The notes: generated by a model from the letters alone, not told the origin. A stretch of DNA of 64,000 bases from Enterovibrio norvegicus DSM 15893 (GCF_900115495.1 NZ_FOWR01000024.1:1-64000), one strand, 5' to 3'. Counted from the first letter of the stretch, positions 24,374 through 33,689 are shown. Numbers and translations are program-made.

Positions 24374-24419
24374 GTCCCAGCTAGCGTCCCAACCAGAGTC
24401 CCAAGCCTATTGGGACGCT
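24374..24419. promoter_or_regulatory. operator-like cluster of four GTCCCA boxes
   Basis: GTCCCA occurs at 24374, 24386 and 24398 (12-base phase) and inverted as TGGGAC at 24411. AGCGTCCCAA (24383-24392) and TTGGGACGCT (24410-24419) form a perfect 10-bp inverted repeat. The cluster lies just upstream of the AlpA-like gene and after the stop of the upstream gene. It could be a repressor operator or a hairpin; no T-run follows. Confidence 0.6.
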
Positions 24420-24455
24420 TACGGTATCTCCTAACCAACAAAGGGAGATACCAAA

Positions 24456-24698
24456 ATGCAAACAGAACATACACAGAAACGCGCATACACAGAGCAAGAG
24501 ACTTCCGCCTACATCGGCATGAGCCGTTCCTTTTTGCGTCAATCACGCATGGAAGGTCATCGACAGAACCGCACCGAAGCGCCGCCATTTATCAAAATCG
24601 GTCGTGCGGTGCGTTACCTCAAAGAAGACCTCGACCAATGGCTCGATAACCAACGTAAATACACCCAACTCGTATGTGACGGGGGTGTGCATGCTTAA
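24456..24698 (+). CDS. AlpA-like helix-turn-helix regulator / excisionase
   Basis: 80 residues, MerR-like HTH of the AlpA type: YTEQETSAYIGMSRSFLRQS, then PPFIKIGRAVRYLKEDLDQW, the wing signature of AlpA/phage regulators. Such proteins activate or repress excision and replication genes of satellites and prophages. A strong GGGAG lies before the ATG. Its 3' end overlaps the next gene by 8 bases, so they are co-translated. The GTCCCA boxes upstream may be its own operator. Confidence 0.85.
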   Translation: MQTEHTQKRAYTEQETSAYIGMSRSFLRQSRMEGHRQNRTEAPPFIKIGRAVRYLKEDLDQWLDNQRKYTQLVCDGGVHA

Positions 24699-24954
24699 GT
24701 TAAATCCATACCTAATTAGCATCATCAAAGCCATGCAAGACGGGCATTGGTTTGAGCTTTGTGCTGACTATCGCGTGAATAATACGGGTTACGTTGGCTC
24801 TAGAGGTTTCGACATTAAATTGAACCCTCGTACCGTGCTGAAACTGTATCGAGAAGGGCTGATCACCTACCGAACCATTTTCCCTTATGGCATTAAGCGA
24901 GATGTGTTTGAACTGACTCAGAAAGGGAGGACGATTGATGTCTCCAATTACTGA
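24691..24954 (+). CDS. small hypothetical protein between alpA-like and rep genes
   Basis: 87 residues from ATG 24691 (MLKLNPYLISIIKAMQDGHW), overlapping the AlpA-like gene by 8 bases and the rep gene by 17. Predicted winged-helix-like pattern (NPRTVLKLYREGLITYRT, DVFELTQKGR), which would fit a small DNA-binding accessory protein. No family is recognised with certainty. The tight overlaps show that it belongs to the replication operon. Confidence 0.75.
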   Translation: MLKLNPYLISIIKAMQDGHWFELCADYRVNNTGYVGSRGFDIKLNPRTVLKLYREGLITYRTIFPYGIKRDVFELTQKGRTIDVSNY

Positions 24955-26476
24955 GGAAGAATACGAAACACTCGATCGATTCGACAGGCCGTTCGTGGAA
25001 GAACGGCTTTGCCGTTTGCCACCGAAAGCACAGCGCATTCTCTTTAAACGCTATATCGCCATTTCAGATGCTTTCACCCGAAACACTGACCTTCGTGAAA
25101 CCGTTGATAGCCTTGTTTCGAAGCTGACCGTATCCCCTGAAAAGCTCAATCTCAATATTTCAGAAGATGAACTGCGTGAAGAAGCCGAAACGCTGGTTGA
25201 TGCTGCGTTATCTATCCGTCGCACTTTGTATGGCGCAGAAGATGAAACCATCAATGCCCTACATGCGCTCTGCTTGAGCTTTGGCTTTGAGCCGCCAGAT
25301 GAAGACAAATACACGTTAGAGGGAAGGCTAAGAAGGCTTTCTGATAAATCATGGTGGCTGCGTAAACTTCGCAAGGCATTGCGAAAGAACATTGAAACCG
25401 TGATGCGTCATTTGAATCAAGTTACCCGTGTAAGAGCTATTTACTGTTCAGATGAAACGCTTGAAGCCAGAACTGCACAAAAGTTTCATCAAGCGCAATA
25501 CCTTGAAAAGACGATAGTCACCAATCAACTAGGCCAAAGCTTTAGCCTGTTGGAGCTATCTCAAAAGGGTGTGTCTGATCCGAAAATCCGCAAAATGGAA
25601 TTGATGGTTCGTGCGCGTGGCTTTGAAGACCTAGCTAACGAGTTAGGCCATTCAGCGACGTTTTTAACGCTAACTTGCCCATCAAAGTATCACCGCAGCT
25701 ACGCCACTACAGGCGATGAAAACCCAAAGTGGGGCGGTTACACACCCGCCGAAGCGCAAGCCTACCTTAACGACATTTGGAAGCTCATTCGCGCCAAGCT
25801 TCAACGTGAAGAGGTGCGTTTCTATGGTTTTCGCGTCGTAGAGCCTCAGCATGACGGCACACCGCATTGGCATTTATTGTTGTTTGTAGAGCCAAGGCAC
25901 TATGACGTGTTGGTAGATACCATGCGTGAATACAATTTACGCGAAGATAGCGACGAAGCTGGCGCAGATCGCCACCGTTTCACCGAAGTGAAGATTGACC
26001 CTAATAAGGGTTCAGCAACGGGTTACATAGCTAAATACATTTCAAAGAACATCGACGGCGAAAACCTCGAATCAGGCGTTTATGGTGAAGACCCAAAATG
26101 CGCAGCGGCAAGGGTGGAAGCGTGGGCGGCCTGTTGGAGCATTCGCCAGTTTCAACAACTCGGCGGTTGTTCCGTCACCGTGTGGCGCGAACTGCGCCGC
26201 TTGAAAGAAATGATGGGCGAAACCAAGTTAGTCACAGACATTCATGAAGCCGCAGACAACGGTTGCTGGAAGTCCTACACGGCATTAATGGGCGGTGTGT
26301 TCTGTAAGCGCACTGAACAAGCCATAGCGCCACATTACGAACTCAGCGTGGATTACGCGACCGGAGAGGTTAAAAGCTCCATGTATAGCGAAGAGGAGCT
26401 TTTAAAGGTACTCAAAGGCATCTCAGCAGGCGGGAAAACCATCATCACCCGCGTCAATGAGTGGCATTTGTCCTAG
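24938..26476 (+). CDS. HUH replication endonuclease, P2 gpA-like
   Basis: 512 residues. It has the three motifs of rolling-circle Rep proteins of the phage GPA family: FLTLTCPSKYH near 246, PHWHLLLF (the HUH metal site) near 308, and ATGYIAKYISKN near 362 with two tyrosines four residues apart, as in the two-Tyr gpA enzymes. It would nick the origin and drive rolling-circle replication of the element. The start at 24938 is chosen from GGGAGG seven bases upstream. No capsid, tail or terminase genes are near, so this is a satellite or plasmid-like element rather than a P2 prophage. Confidence 0.88.
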   Translation: MSPITEEEYETLDRFDRPFVEERLCRLPPKAQRILFKRYIAISDAFTRNTDLRETVDSLVSKLTVSPEKLNLNISEDELREEAETLVDAALSIRRTLYGAEDETINALHALCLSFGFEPPDEDKYTLEGRLRRLSDKSWWLRKLRKALRKNIETVMRHLNQVTRVRAIYCSDETLEARTAQKFHQAQYLEKTIVTNQLGQSFSLLELSQKGVSDPKIRKMELMVRARGFEDLANELGHSATFLTLTCPSKYHRSYATTGDENPKWGGYTPAEAQAYLNDIWKLIRAKLQREEVRFYGFRVVEPQHDGTPHWHLLLFVEPRHYDVLVDTMREYNLREDSDEAGADRHRFTEVKIDPNKGSATGYIAKYISKNIDGENLESGVYGEDPKCAAARVEAWAACWSIRQFQQLGGCSVTVWRELRRLKEMMGETKLVTDIHEAADNGCWKSYTALMGGVFCKRTEQAIAPHYELSVDYATGEVKSSMYSEEELLKVLKGISAGGKTIITRVNEWHLS

Positions 26477-26766
26477 TGGCAAATGTGCTTTTACTTGGAG
26501 TTCTGTGAATAACTGTATTTTGACAAGTAGGTTGTGATGGGGCTGAACCGAAAAAGTGACTCTCGACTTATACACAATATCGGATGTCGTTTGTGAGTCA
26601 TATATATCGGGAGAGTCCCTTGGTATGTCACTTATATCTGGGTAAAATCAGAAAGCTTTTGTCCATAGGGGCAGCAATGAACACTTTGAATGGGTTGTTG
26701 ATTTTAAAATCAATCATTGGTCATTGATGTATGCTATTTGAGTGAAAACACCATTGGAGAAATATA
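26477..26766. other. intergenic stretch between rep and the ATPase-TOPRIM pair
   Basis: 290 bases with no credible gene. It should contain the promoter of the ATPase gene, in its AT-rich right half. No terminator with a clear T-run is seen after rep. Confidence 0.5.
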
Positions 26767-27894
26767 GTGATTAACTCAGTTTGGATTGATAATTTTAAGT
26801 CGTTAGTGGACTTTGAGCTTCCTTTGTCAAAGTTCAACTGTGTTGTAGGACTCAATGGTTCGGGAAAATCTACAATTTTACAGGCTATGGATTTCATTTC
26901 TCAGTTGATGTGTGGGGAAGTTGAAGAGTGGCTTAATGCTAGAAATTGGGATAGCTCCGATTTGAATTCAAAGCTTACAAAAAAAAGTAATATTGAGTTC
27001 AAGGTTGGCCTGAAAGTTGATGGGAAAGAACTGTCATGGCAGGGAAGTTTTAATCGTTCTTCTTTGAGTTGTACAAAAGAATCAATTTACTGTGGCGCAG
27101 ATAAAATATTGTCAGTTGAAGATGGTAGCTACATCTATAGAGGAACGAAGCATAAGATAATTTTTGACTATCAGGGTTCAATATTATCTAGGTTGAAAGA
27201 TAACCAACAAGGAACGGATCTAAAAAATTTAAAGGAAGTAATTCTGAACATTCGTTCGCTTGATCTCATTAGCCCAGAGCTTTTAAGAAGTCAAAATAGA
27301 AGTGCTGATGGGAAGCTAGGACTTGGAGGTGAAAAGTTATCCGCATTCATCCATGAATCGGGAACAGAAACTGCTGATAAGTTAAGAGAAGAATTAAAAA
27401 AGATTTACCCACAACTAGATGAAATTAGAACAAAATCTCTCAGATCTGGCTGGAAGCAGTTAGAAATCAACGAGAAATTCAATGACAGAAAAGTATCGTC
27501 AACAGCACGACATGTGAATGACGGAATGCTTCGCCTCATGGCTGTATTATTGCAATTGCAGATAGGGAAAGCGTTCTTACTCTTTGATGAAATTGAGAAT
27601 GGAATTAATCCTGAGCTTATAGAGTATCTGATTGATCACTTAGTTAAATCGAATGATCAGATTATGGTTACAACTCATAGTCCTATGGTGCTGAACTTTA
27701 TGGATGATGATGTAGCTAAAGACAGTGTCATATACCTCTATAAGGATGAGCAAGGGCAAACTAAGTCTAAGAGATTATTCGATATTCCTTCTATGGCAAA
27801 AAAGCTGGATTTTATGGGGCCTGGTGAAGTATTTATTGATACAGATTTGACCAAGCTTTGGATGGAGATAACGGATATGAGTTCGGAGTCTTAA
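26767..27894 (+). CDS. ABC-type/OLD-like AAA ATPase (AAA_21), candidate defence protein
   Basis: 375 residues, starting with GTG. The ABC/RecF-type ATPase parts are all present: Walker A GLNGSGKST near 30-38, a signature-like helix RHVNDGMLRLMAVLL near 255, Walker B FLLFDEIENGINPEL near 272, and the H-loop VTTHSPMVL near 300. The insert between the halves is short, with no long coiled coil as in SMC proteins. The next gene begins one base after its stop and has a TOPRIM-like fold. ATPase plus TOPRIM pairs act in phage defence (OLD, PARIS, Rlo-type), so that role is inferred. Confidence 0.82.
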   Translation: MINSVWIDNFKSLVDFELPLSKFNCVVGLNGSGKSTILQAMDFISQLMCGEVEEWLNARNWDSSDLNSKLTKKSNIEFKVGLKVDGKELSWQGSFNRSSLSCTKESIYCGADKILSVEDGSYIYRGTKHKIIFDYQGSILSRLKDNQQGTDLKNLKEVILNIRSLDLISPELLRSQNRSADGKLGLGGEKLSAFIHESGTETADKLREELKKIYPQLDEIRTKSLRSGWKQLEINEKFNDRKVSSTARHVNDGMLRLMAVLLQLQIGKAFLLFDEIENGINPELIEYLIDHLVKSNDQIMVTTHSPMVLNFMDDDVAKDSVIYLYKDEQGQTKSKRLFDIPSMAKKLDFMGPGEVFIDTDLTKLWMEITDMSSES

Positions 27895-27895
27895 A

Positions 27896-28639
27896 GTGTA
27901 TTTTTTATTAAGTGGTGAGGGTAAAGGTGATATAGGAAGATGCGGCAACGGGGCATTGAGTTGTGATAGGGATAATTTTGACGAAGGACCTATGGCGCTC
28001 ATTGTGGATCAGCTGGTTGATATCTTCCAAGGCTATGAAATGTCACACCTTGATGTGCGGCGAGTTTCTTATGTGTCAGAAGCTGAACTAGCAGAAAAAA
28101 AAATCCCAGCAGCAAGAAAAGCTATGTCTCTCCGAGGCAAGAAAAAACCTCAAGAAACGAAATATTATTTTGAGAATGCAAGGTCATTGTCGGAGTTAGC
28201 CAAGAACAAAAGTGAGGAAGTCGGAGATACGGTAATCGCCGTTCTGTTTAGGGATAGTGACGGAACTGCTTCATCGGGCAGAGGTGATTGGCAGAACAAG
28301 CGTGATTCAATGCTAGAGGGATTCAGGGCGCAGAACTTTGAGTTTGGCGTGGCTATGATTCCAAAACCAAAATCTGAGGCATGGCTATTGTGCGCATTGA
28401 AACCTCCTCATTATCAAAATTGCGACAATCTTGAAGAGCGTTCAGGAAATGATGACAGCCCTAACTCACTTAAAGGGGAGTTGCGCAATGTCCTCAATAA
28501 CGAGGCTGGAACATTTGAAATCAAGCAACTGATTAATGACCGTTCAATTGATGTAAATCGAATTGTGATGCCTTCATTCGAGGCTTTCAAGGATAGCTTA
28601 AGATCTGCGATGGAAAATGCGAATACTTTAGCTCGTTAA
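27896..28639 (+). CDS. DUF4276/TOPRIM-like protein paired with the ATPase
   Basis: 247 residues from a GTG start right after the ATPase stop. Candidate TOPRIM acidic sites: Glu in LLSGEGKGDIG near residue 8, and the D-x-D of VLFRDSDGT near 118; PKSEAWLLCAL near 162 is the kind of E-x-WLL motif found in DUF4276 proteins. It may be the nuclease effector released or controlled by the ATPase. No membrane segment. Family call is by motif only; RloB and DUF4435 proteins are alternatives. Confidence 0.7.
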   Translation: MYFLLSGEGKGDIGRCGNGALSCDRDNFDEGPMALIVDQLVDIFQGYEMSHLDVRRVSYVSEAELAEKKIPAARKAMSLRGKKKPQETKYYFENARSLSELAKNKSEEVGDTVIAVLFRDSDGTASSGRGDWQNKRDSMLEGFRAQNFEFGVAMIPKPKSEAWLLCALKPPHYQNCDNLEERSGNDDSPNSLKGELRNVLNNEAGTFEIKQLINDRSIDVNRIVMPSFEAFKDSLRSAMENANTLAR

Positions 28640-28705
28640 GGCATTAGGCCACTATCAGATGTTGGAATCTGCTATAACGATGCTATAACAGCTATAAAAA
28701 CGCGA

Positions 28706-28738
28706 AAGGCCTGAGTGGTTACTAACCCCTCAGGCCTT
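28706..28738. terminator. terminator downstream of tRNA-Ile2 (and the TOPRIM gene)
   Basis: AAGGCCTGAG (28706-28715) pairs perfectly with CTCAGGCCTT (28729-28738) across a 13-base loop. On the - strand it lies 9 bases after the tRNA 3' end and is followed by a TTTCGCGTTTTT tail. It can also stop rightward transcription from the island. Confidence 0.7.
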
Positions 28739-28746
28739 GCTGTATA

Positions 28747-28822
28747 TGGTGGCCCCTCCCAGACTTGAACTGGGGACCAATCGATTATGAGTCGAGTGCT
28801 CTAACCACTGAGCTAAGGGGCC
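28747..28822 (-). tRNA. ileX: tRNA-Ile2 (anticodon CAU, lysidine type)
   Basis: On the - strand it begins GGCCCCTTAGCTCAGTGGTT, has anticodon loop CTCATAA (anticodon CAT), the TTCAAGT T-loop, acceptor partner AGGGGCC and an encoded CCA. It closely resembles E. coli ileX, which also lies beside rpoD. The CAU anticodon is read as Ile after TilS modification, so automatic tools may call it tRNA-Met. Its 3' end faces the island, the usual orientation for integration at a tRNA gene. Confidence 0.92.
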
Positions 28823-28924
28823 GTATAGGCGGTTGATTATAGGGGAACGCGGGTAGGGTGTCTAGACGCAACCATGCCCTAATCAGTATGGATTTTAGCC
28901 ACTTAAACCGATTCTTGGATATGA

Positions 28925-28947
28925 AAAAGGCGAGCTGTGCTCGCCTT
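28925..28947 (-). terminator. terminator of rpoD
   Basis: Stem AAGGCGAGC / GCTCGCCTT with a 3-base loop, followed on the - strand by TTTTTC. It lies about 30 bases after the rpoD stop. Confidence 0.85.
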
Positions 28948-28975
28948 CTCATTTTTTACGTTCGAACCAGACGAA

Positions 28976-30805
28976 TTACTCGTCAAGGAAGCTACGAAGC
29001 ACTTCTGAGCGGCTTGGATGGCGCAGCTTACGCAGTGCCTTCGCTTCAATCTGACGGATACGCTCACGCGTTACGTCGAACTGTTTGCCCACTTCTTCTA
29101 ACGTGTGGTCGGTGTTCATGTCGATACCAAAGCGCATACGCAGAACTTTCGCTTCACGTGGCGTTAGGCCAGCAAGTACTTCGCTGGTTGCCATGCGTAG
29201 ATTGTTCATGGTTGCTGAATCCATTGGCAGTTCGAGGGTGGTATCCTCGATAAAGTCACCCAGATGCGAATCTTCATCATCACCGATTGGTGTTTCCATG
29301 GAGATTGGCTCTTTGGCGATCTTCAGTACCTTACGGATTTTGTCTTCTGGCATTTGCATGCGCTCTGCCAGTTCTTCTGGCAGTGGCTCACGACCCATCT
29401 CCTGAAGCATCTGACGAGAGATACGGTTCAGTTTGTTGATGGTTTCAATCATGTGAACAGGGATACGAATGGTACGTGCCTGGTCAGCGATTGAACGTGT
29501 GATTGCCTGACGGATCCACCACGTTGCGTACGTCGAGAATTTGTAACCACGGCGGTATTCGAACTTGTCGACCGCTTTCATTAGACCGATGTTACCTTCT
29601 TGGATCAGATCCAGGAACTGTAGACCACGGTTGGTGTACTTCTTCGCGATGGAGATTACGAGACGCAAGTTTGCTTCTACCATCTCTTTTTTCGCACGGC
29701 GTGCTTTTGCTTCACCGATAGACATACGACGGCTGATGTCTTTGATACGCTCAACGTTCAGGCCGGTTTCGTCTTCGATGATTTTCAGTTTTTGTACGCA
29801 GCGACGAAGATCTTCTTCGTATTGCTTCATACGTTCAGCAAACGGTTTGTCTGAAGACAGTGCTTTATCTAACCAGCTGTCTGACGATTCGTTACCTGCA
29901 AACAATTGTACGAAGGTTTTCTTCGGCATTTTTGCTTGGTCAACACATAGACGCATAACAAGACGCTCTTGCGTGCGTACGCGGTCCATGGTGTTGCGCA
30001 TTTGGGTAACTAGACGGTCAAACTGTTTCGGGATTAGACGGAACTGTTTAAACGTTTCAGACAGCTCGGCAACTGAACCTGCTGTATCTGCATGGAAGCG
30101 ACCATTCTTTTGAATTGCGGCTTGCATGTTTTCGTATGACACGCGAAGTTCGTTGAACTTCTCACGAGCAAGCTCCGGGTCGATGCCCGTATCTTCTTCC
30201 TCTTCGTCATCATCATCATCATTCTTGTCTTCATCGTCCAACTCTTCTTGGCTCAGTTCTGAACCAATGTGTGTTGCGGTTGGTGCGATGTCGTCTTGGC
30301 TTGGGTCAACAAAGCCAGAAATGATGTCTGTTAGGCGCAGCTCTTCTGCTTCAACTTTATCAAATTGGTCGAGCAGGTAGCTGATTGAGCCTGGGAATTC
30401 GGCGACTGAAACCTGTACTTGGTTAATACCGTCTTCGATGCGCTTGGCGATGTCAATTTCGCCTTCACGAGTAAGCAGTTCAACCGTACCCATTTCACGC
30501 ATGTACATGCGCACTGGGTCAGTTGTACGACCTATCTCAGATTCAACGCTTGATAATGCTGCAGCTGCGGCTTCGACGGCATCTTCGTCGGCGACAGTTT
30601 CAGACATCATCAGCTCATCGGCATCAGGAGCGGTTTCCACTACCTGAATACCCATGTCGTTGATCATCTGAATAATATCTTCTATCTGATCGGAGTCGAC
30701 AATGTCTTCTGGTAGGTGGTCATTAACTTCTGCATAGGTTAGATAGCCTTGCTCCTTACCTTTTGCGACAAGCAACTTTAGCTGTGACTGCGGATTTTGA
30801 TCCAT
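28976..30805 (-). CDS. rpoD: RNA polymerase primary sigma factor sigma-70 (RpoD)
   Basis: 609 residues, the usual length. Region 1.1 is at the N terminus ([20 protein letters not shown]), region 1.2 at [20 protein letters not shown], then a non-conserved acidic insert ([20 protein letters not shown]), region 2 ([20 protein letters not shown], and the -10 recognition helix [16 protein letters not shown]), region 3, and region 4 with the -35 HTH ([20 protein letters not shown]). It is the last gene of the rpsU-yqeY-dnaG-rpoD operon and sits beside tRNA-Ile2. Confidence 0.99.
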   Translation of the reverse strand: MDQNPQSQLKLLVAKGKEQGYLTYAEVNDHLPEDIVDSDQIEDIIQMINDMGIQVVETAPDADELMMSETVADEDAVEAAAAALSSVESEIGRTTDPVRMYMREMGTVELLTREGEIDIAKRIEDGINQVQVSVAEFPGSISYLLDQFDKVEAEELRLTDIISGFVDPSQDDIAPTATHIGSELSQEELDDEDKNDDDDDEEEEDTGIDPELAREKFNELRVSYENMQAAIQKNGRFHADTAGSVAELSETFKQFRLIPKQFDRLVTQMRNTMDRVRTQERLVMRLCVDQAKMPKKTFVQLFAGNESSDSWLDKALSSDKPFAERMKQYEEDLRRCVQKLKIIEDETGLNVERIKDISRRMSIGEAKARRAKKEMVEANLRLVISIAKKYTNRGLQFLDLIQEGNIGLMKAVDKFEYRRGYKFSTYATWWIRQAITRSIADQARTIRIPVHMIETINKLNRISRQMLQEMGREPLPEELAERMQMPEDKIRKVLKIAKEPISMETPIGDDEDSHLGDFIEDTTLELPMDSATMNNLRMATSEVLAGLTPREAKVLRMRFGIDMNTDHTLEEVGKQFDVTRERIRQIEAKALRKLRHPSRSEVLRSFLDE

Positions 30806-30898
30806 AGACGATATCCAACTTCGGGTCTGAGTGAAGAATTTAGTATGCGGGAGCGCAAACTTCCAATTCTAGCAAATTACAATAGTGCTGACTACTTT

Positions 30899-32650
30899 CT
30901 AGTCGGGACGGCTTTGGATTAATAGCCACAATTCCCGCTGTTCTTCGGCTGATAAGCCGACGCTTCGGTCTTTTGCTTGTAACTTGTCTATTTGTTGTGA
31001 GACACACTGCGCAAGAATCTTGTCCAGTGAATCTAAAAATACATCTAATGCATTGTACTCATTGATGGGAAGTTCCCAACTGGCCAACTTGGCTAACAAT
31101 GCTTCTTGTTCGGTGCCGCGCCAAAATTCGAGCAGCTGTCCTGTAGTAATATTGGGACGCTGTATACAGAGTTCAAGCATGGTCGTAAATAATTTAAGAC
31201 CTGGGATGTTGAGATCATCCATTCCGCCTAGCGGGGGAAGCGATTCTGCAAAACGTGGGTTTTGCAATAATAGGGTGATTACCTCACGCATTGGCGTGCG
31301 CTTCATCTCGGGTAATGGCTTGCGAGCCTGTGCTTTACCTTGTTGACTGATCAGCTTTTCGAGCTGCTGTTCGTCAGGTAATCCGAGCTTTTGTCCAAGC
31401 ATATTACGGAGATAGAGTCTTAATGTGCCACCAGGCACTTTGTCTATCAGTGGTACGGCGAGCGTGGTTAATTTCGCTTTGCCTTCTTGGCTGCTGCTAT
31501 CAACCTGCTCCATAAGGGTAGAAAACAAAAACTCTGAAAGCGACATTGCTGCGGCAAGATCGGCTTCAAAGGCGTCTTTTCCTATTTTTCGGACCATGGA
31601 GTCAGGGTCTTCGCCATCAGGCAAGAACATGAACTTGAGTTGGCGTCCGTCATTCAAATGCGGCAGGGCTTGCTCCATGGCACGCCATGCTGCTTCTCGT
31701 CCTGCGCGGTCTCCATCATAACAACAGATGACGTTGGAGGTTTGACGGAACAGGGTCTGCATGTGTTCGGCGGTGGTGGCTGTGCCCAATGAGGCGACGG
31801 CGTAATCCACACCAAACTGTGCGAGTGCGACCACATCCATATAGCCTTCAACAACCATGAGCTGTTTCGGTTCACGGTGCGCTTGTAGCGCTTCGTAAAG
31901 CCCGTATAGCTCACGCCCTTTATGGAATATAGGCGTTTCTGGTGAGTTGAGGTATTTGGGTGTGCCGTCATCTAACACGCGACCACCAAAGCCAATCACG
32001 CGACCGCGTCTGTCCCTGATGGGAAACATGACACGTCCACGGAATCGGTCATAACGTCGGCCATTGTCGTTTTCAATCAACATGCCGGTAGAGACCAGTG
32101 CTTTCTGGCTCTCGTTATCTTTACCAAAACGGGTTCGAACTTGATCCCATTCATCGGCAACAAAGCCAACACCAAACTTTTGTACGATTTCGCCAGAAAG
32201 CCCACGCCCTTTAAGATAGTCAATCGCGACATGTCCTGCTTCGGTGCGCAGGCTGCTTTGATAGAACTGGGCAATTTGCCCCATCATTTGGTAAAGGTCG
32301 CGTTTCTGATCGCTTCGTGCATACGGGCCTTTTGGGGCACCGCTGTCGTTTTCACGAGGGACGTCAACGCCGAGTTGAGAGGCGAGCTCTTCAATGGCTT
32401 CAACGAATTCAAGGCGATCGAACTCCATGATGAAGTCGATGGCATTGCCGTGCACGCCACAACCAAAACAATGATAGAACTGTTTTTCTTGGCTGACGGA
32501 AAAAGACGGTGTTTTTTCGTTATGGAAAGGGCAGCAGGCACCGTAGTTCTTGCCCTGCTTTTTGAGTTTCACACGTGCGTCTATTAGCTCGACTATGTCC
32601 AGTCGGGCGAGTAGATCGTCAATGAAAGCACGTGGGATTTTTCCTGCCAT
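30899..32650 (-). CDS. dnaG: DNA primase (DnaG)
   Basis: 583 residues. It makes RNA primers for replication. An N-terminal CHC2 zinc finger (CCPFHNEKTPSFSVS, then FHCFGCG-like FYHCFGCGVHG), then the RNA polymerase/TOPRIM domain (MVVEGYMDVVALAQFGV with the catalytic Glu, CYDGDRAGREAAWRA with D-x-D), and a C-terminal DnaB-interaction domain. It lies between yqeY and rpoD on the same strand, the standard macromolecular-synthesis operon with an extra yqeY. Confidence 0.98.
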   Translation of the reverse strand: MAGKIPRAFIDDLLARLDIVELIDARVKLKKQGKNYGACCPFHNEKTPSFSVSQEKQFYHCFGCGVHGNAIDFIMEFDRLEFVEAIEELASQLGVDVPRENDSGAPKGPYARSDQKRDLYQMMGQIAQFYQSSLRTEAGHVAIDYLKGRGLSGEIVQKFGVGFVADEWDQVRTRFGKDNESQKALVSTGMLIENDNGRRYDRFRGRVMFPIRDRRGRVIGFGGRVLDDGTPKYLNSPETPIFHKGRELYGLYEALQAHREPKQLMVVEGYMDVVALAQFGVDYAVASLGTATTAEHMQTLFRQTSNVICCYDGDRAGREAAWRAMEQALPHLNDGRQLKFMFLPDGEDPDSMVRKIGKDAFEADLAAAMSLSEFLFSTLMEQVDSSSQEGKAKLTTLAVPLIDKVPGGTLRLYLRNMLGQKLGLPDEQQLEKLISQQGKAQARKPLPEMKRTPMREVITLLLQNPRFAESLPPLGGMDDLNIPGLKLFTTMLELCIQRPNITTGQLLEFWRGTEQEALLAKLASWELPINEYNALDVFLDSLDKILAQCVSQQIDKLQAKDRSVGLSAEEQRELWLLIQSRPD

Positions 32651-32796
32651 AACCTATTGTTTATGTGATGAGTTTGGGCGAGTCGGTTAATGCTAGCACA
32701 TGCATAAGCATGGCGACATTTTACTACCGATAAGATACGAACAAGCCGCGCATTCCGCAATTGGATAGCACGGCTTGTTTGCAGGTTGGAAAAAAT

Positions 32797-33240
32797 TTAC
32801 GCCAGATTAGATTTAACCAATTGGCTAATTTTTCCCATGTCAGCACGGCCCTGAACTTGTGGTTTCAGGATGGCCATGATTTTGCCCATGTCTTGCATGG
32901 AGCTCGCACCAGAGGCTGCAATGGCTTCTTTAACCATTGCATCCACTTCGTCGTCGCTGAGTGGTTGTGGCATGAACTCGTCCAAAACAGAGATTTCAGC
33001 CAATTCCACATCAGCAAGGTCATCACGACCGGCTGACTGGTACTGAGAAACGGAATCGCGACGTTGCTTAACCATTTTGACTAAAACTGCCAACACTTCC
33101 TCGTCGTTCAGCGTTTTCTGACCGTCGATTTCTTGTTGTCTTACTGCAGAAATAACCAAACGAATGGTGCCAAGGCGAGGTTTATCTTTCGCCTTCATCG
33201 CTACAATTTGTTCGCTTTTAATGCGACTAATCAATTCCAT
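32797..33240 (-). CDS. yqeY: GatB/YqeY-domain protein
   Basis: 147 residues, a stand-alone version of the tRNA-binding YqeY domain found at the end of GatB. Typical helices: RLVISAVRQQEID, DEEVLAVLVKMVKQRRDS, ISVLDEFMPQPLSDDEVD and MGKIMAILKPQVQGRADM. Its function is unclear; a link to aminoacyl-tRNA is suspected from the family. It lies between rpsU and dnaG, a position conserved in many gammaproteobacteria. Confidence 0.95.
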   Translation of the reverse strand: MELISRIKSEQIVAMKAKDKPRLGTIRLVISAVRQQEIDGQKTLNDEEVLAVLVKMVKQRRDSVSQYQSAGRDDLADVELAEISVLDEFMPQPLSDDEVDAMVKEAIAASGASSMQDMGKIMAILKPQVQGRADMGKISQLVKSNLA

Positions 33241-33265
33241 TTCACAATTCCTGTATTAATCGTAA

Positions 33266-33481
33266 TTAGTACAGGCGAACGCGGCGTGCGTTCTCACGAG
33301 CCAGCTTCTTCAGGTGACGCTTAACAGCGGCAGCCTTAGCGCGTTTGCGAACGGTAGTTGGCTTTTCGAAGTGCTCACGACGGCGAACTTCAGAAAGAAT
33401 ACCTGCTTTTTCACAAGAGCGCTTGAAGCGACGCAGTGCTACGTCGAATGGTTCGTTTTCACGTACTTTAACTACTGGCAT
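33266..33481 (-). CDS. rpsU: 30S ribosomal protein S21
   Basis: 71 residues, basic: [40 protein letters not shown], and the Arg/Lys-rich tail ending ENARRVRLY. It belongs to the small ribosomal subunit near the mRNA exit. First gene of the operon rpsU-yqeY-dnaG-rpoD and divergent from tsaD, so the shared gap (33482-33689) holds both promoters. AGGTG precedes the ATG. Confidence 0.99.
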   Translation of the reverse strand: MPVVKVRENEPFDVALRRFKRSCEKAGILSEVRRREHFEKPTTVRKRAKAAAVKRHLKKLARENARRVRLY

Positions 33482-33689
33482 ATGCCTTTCACCTCAGGGG
33501 TTGTTCAGTAATCGCTGGAGACAAAATGACCAGCTTTGATTAAAAATGGTGCGGAATTCTAATCCGATACTGGGGCGCTTGTAAAGCATAACTGGTGAAT
33601 TTGATCGGGCGCATGTAATATTGCGGCCTGTTTTTGAAACTGGCAGATCGATCGCGGATCGATCTGGGATCCAAGAGAGCTGAGGTGTT

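Noticed and set aside
28665-28700. Three GCTATAA copies about 10 bases apart before the tRNA terminator.
   Set aside because: Too short and AT-rich to call; no gene lies downstream on the + strand that would need an operator here.
30170-30240. Ser-rich or Met/Lys-rich repeats in frames opposite rpoD.
   Set aside because: They come from the acidic Asp/Glu stretch of the sigma factor read in other frames.
32743-32781. Inverted repeat ACAAGCCG...CGGCTTGTT between dnaG and yqeY as a terminator.
   Set aside because: The loop exceeds 20 bases and no T-run follows; the operon is expected to read through, so it is more likely an mRNA processing or attenuation structure than a terminator, and I could not decide.
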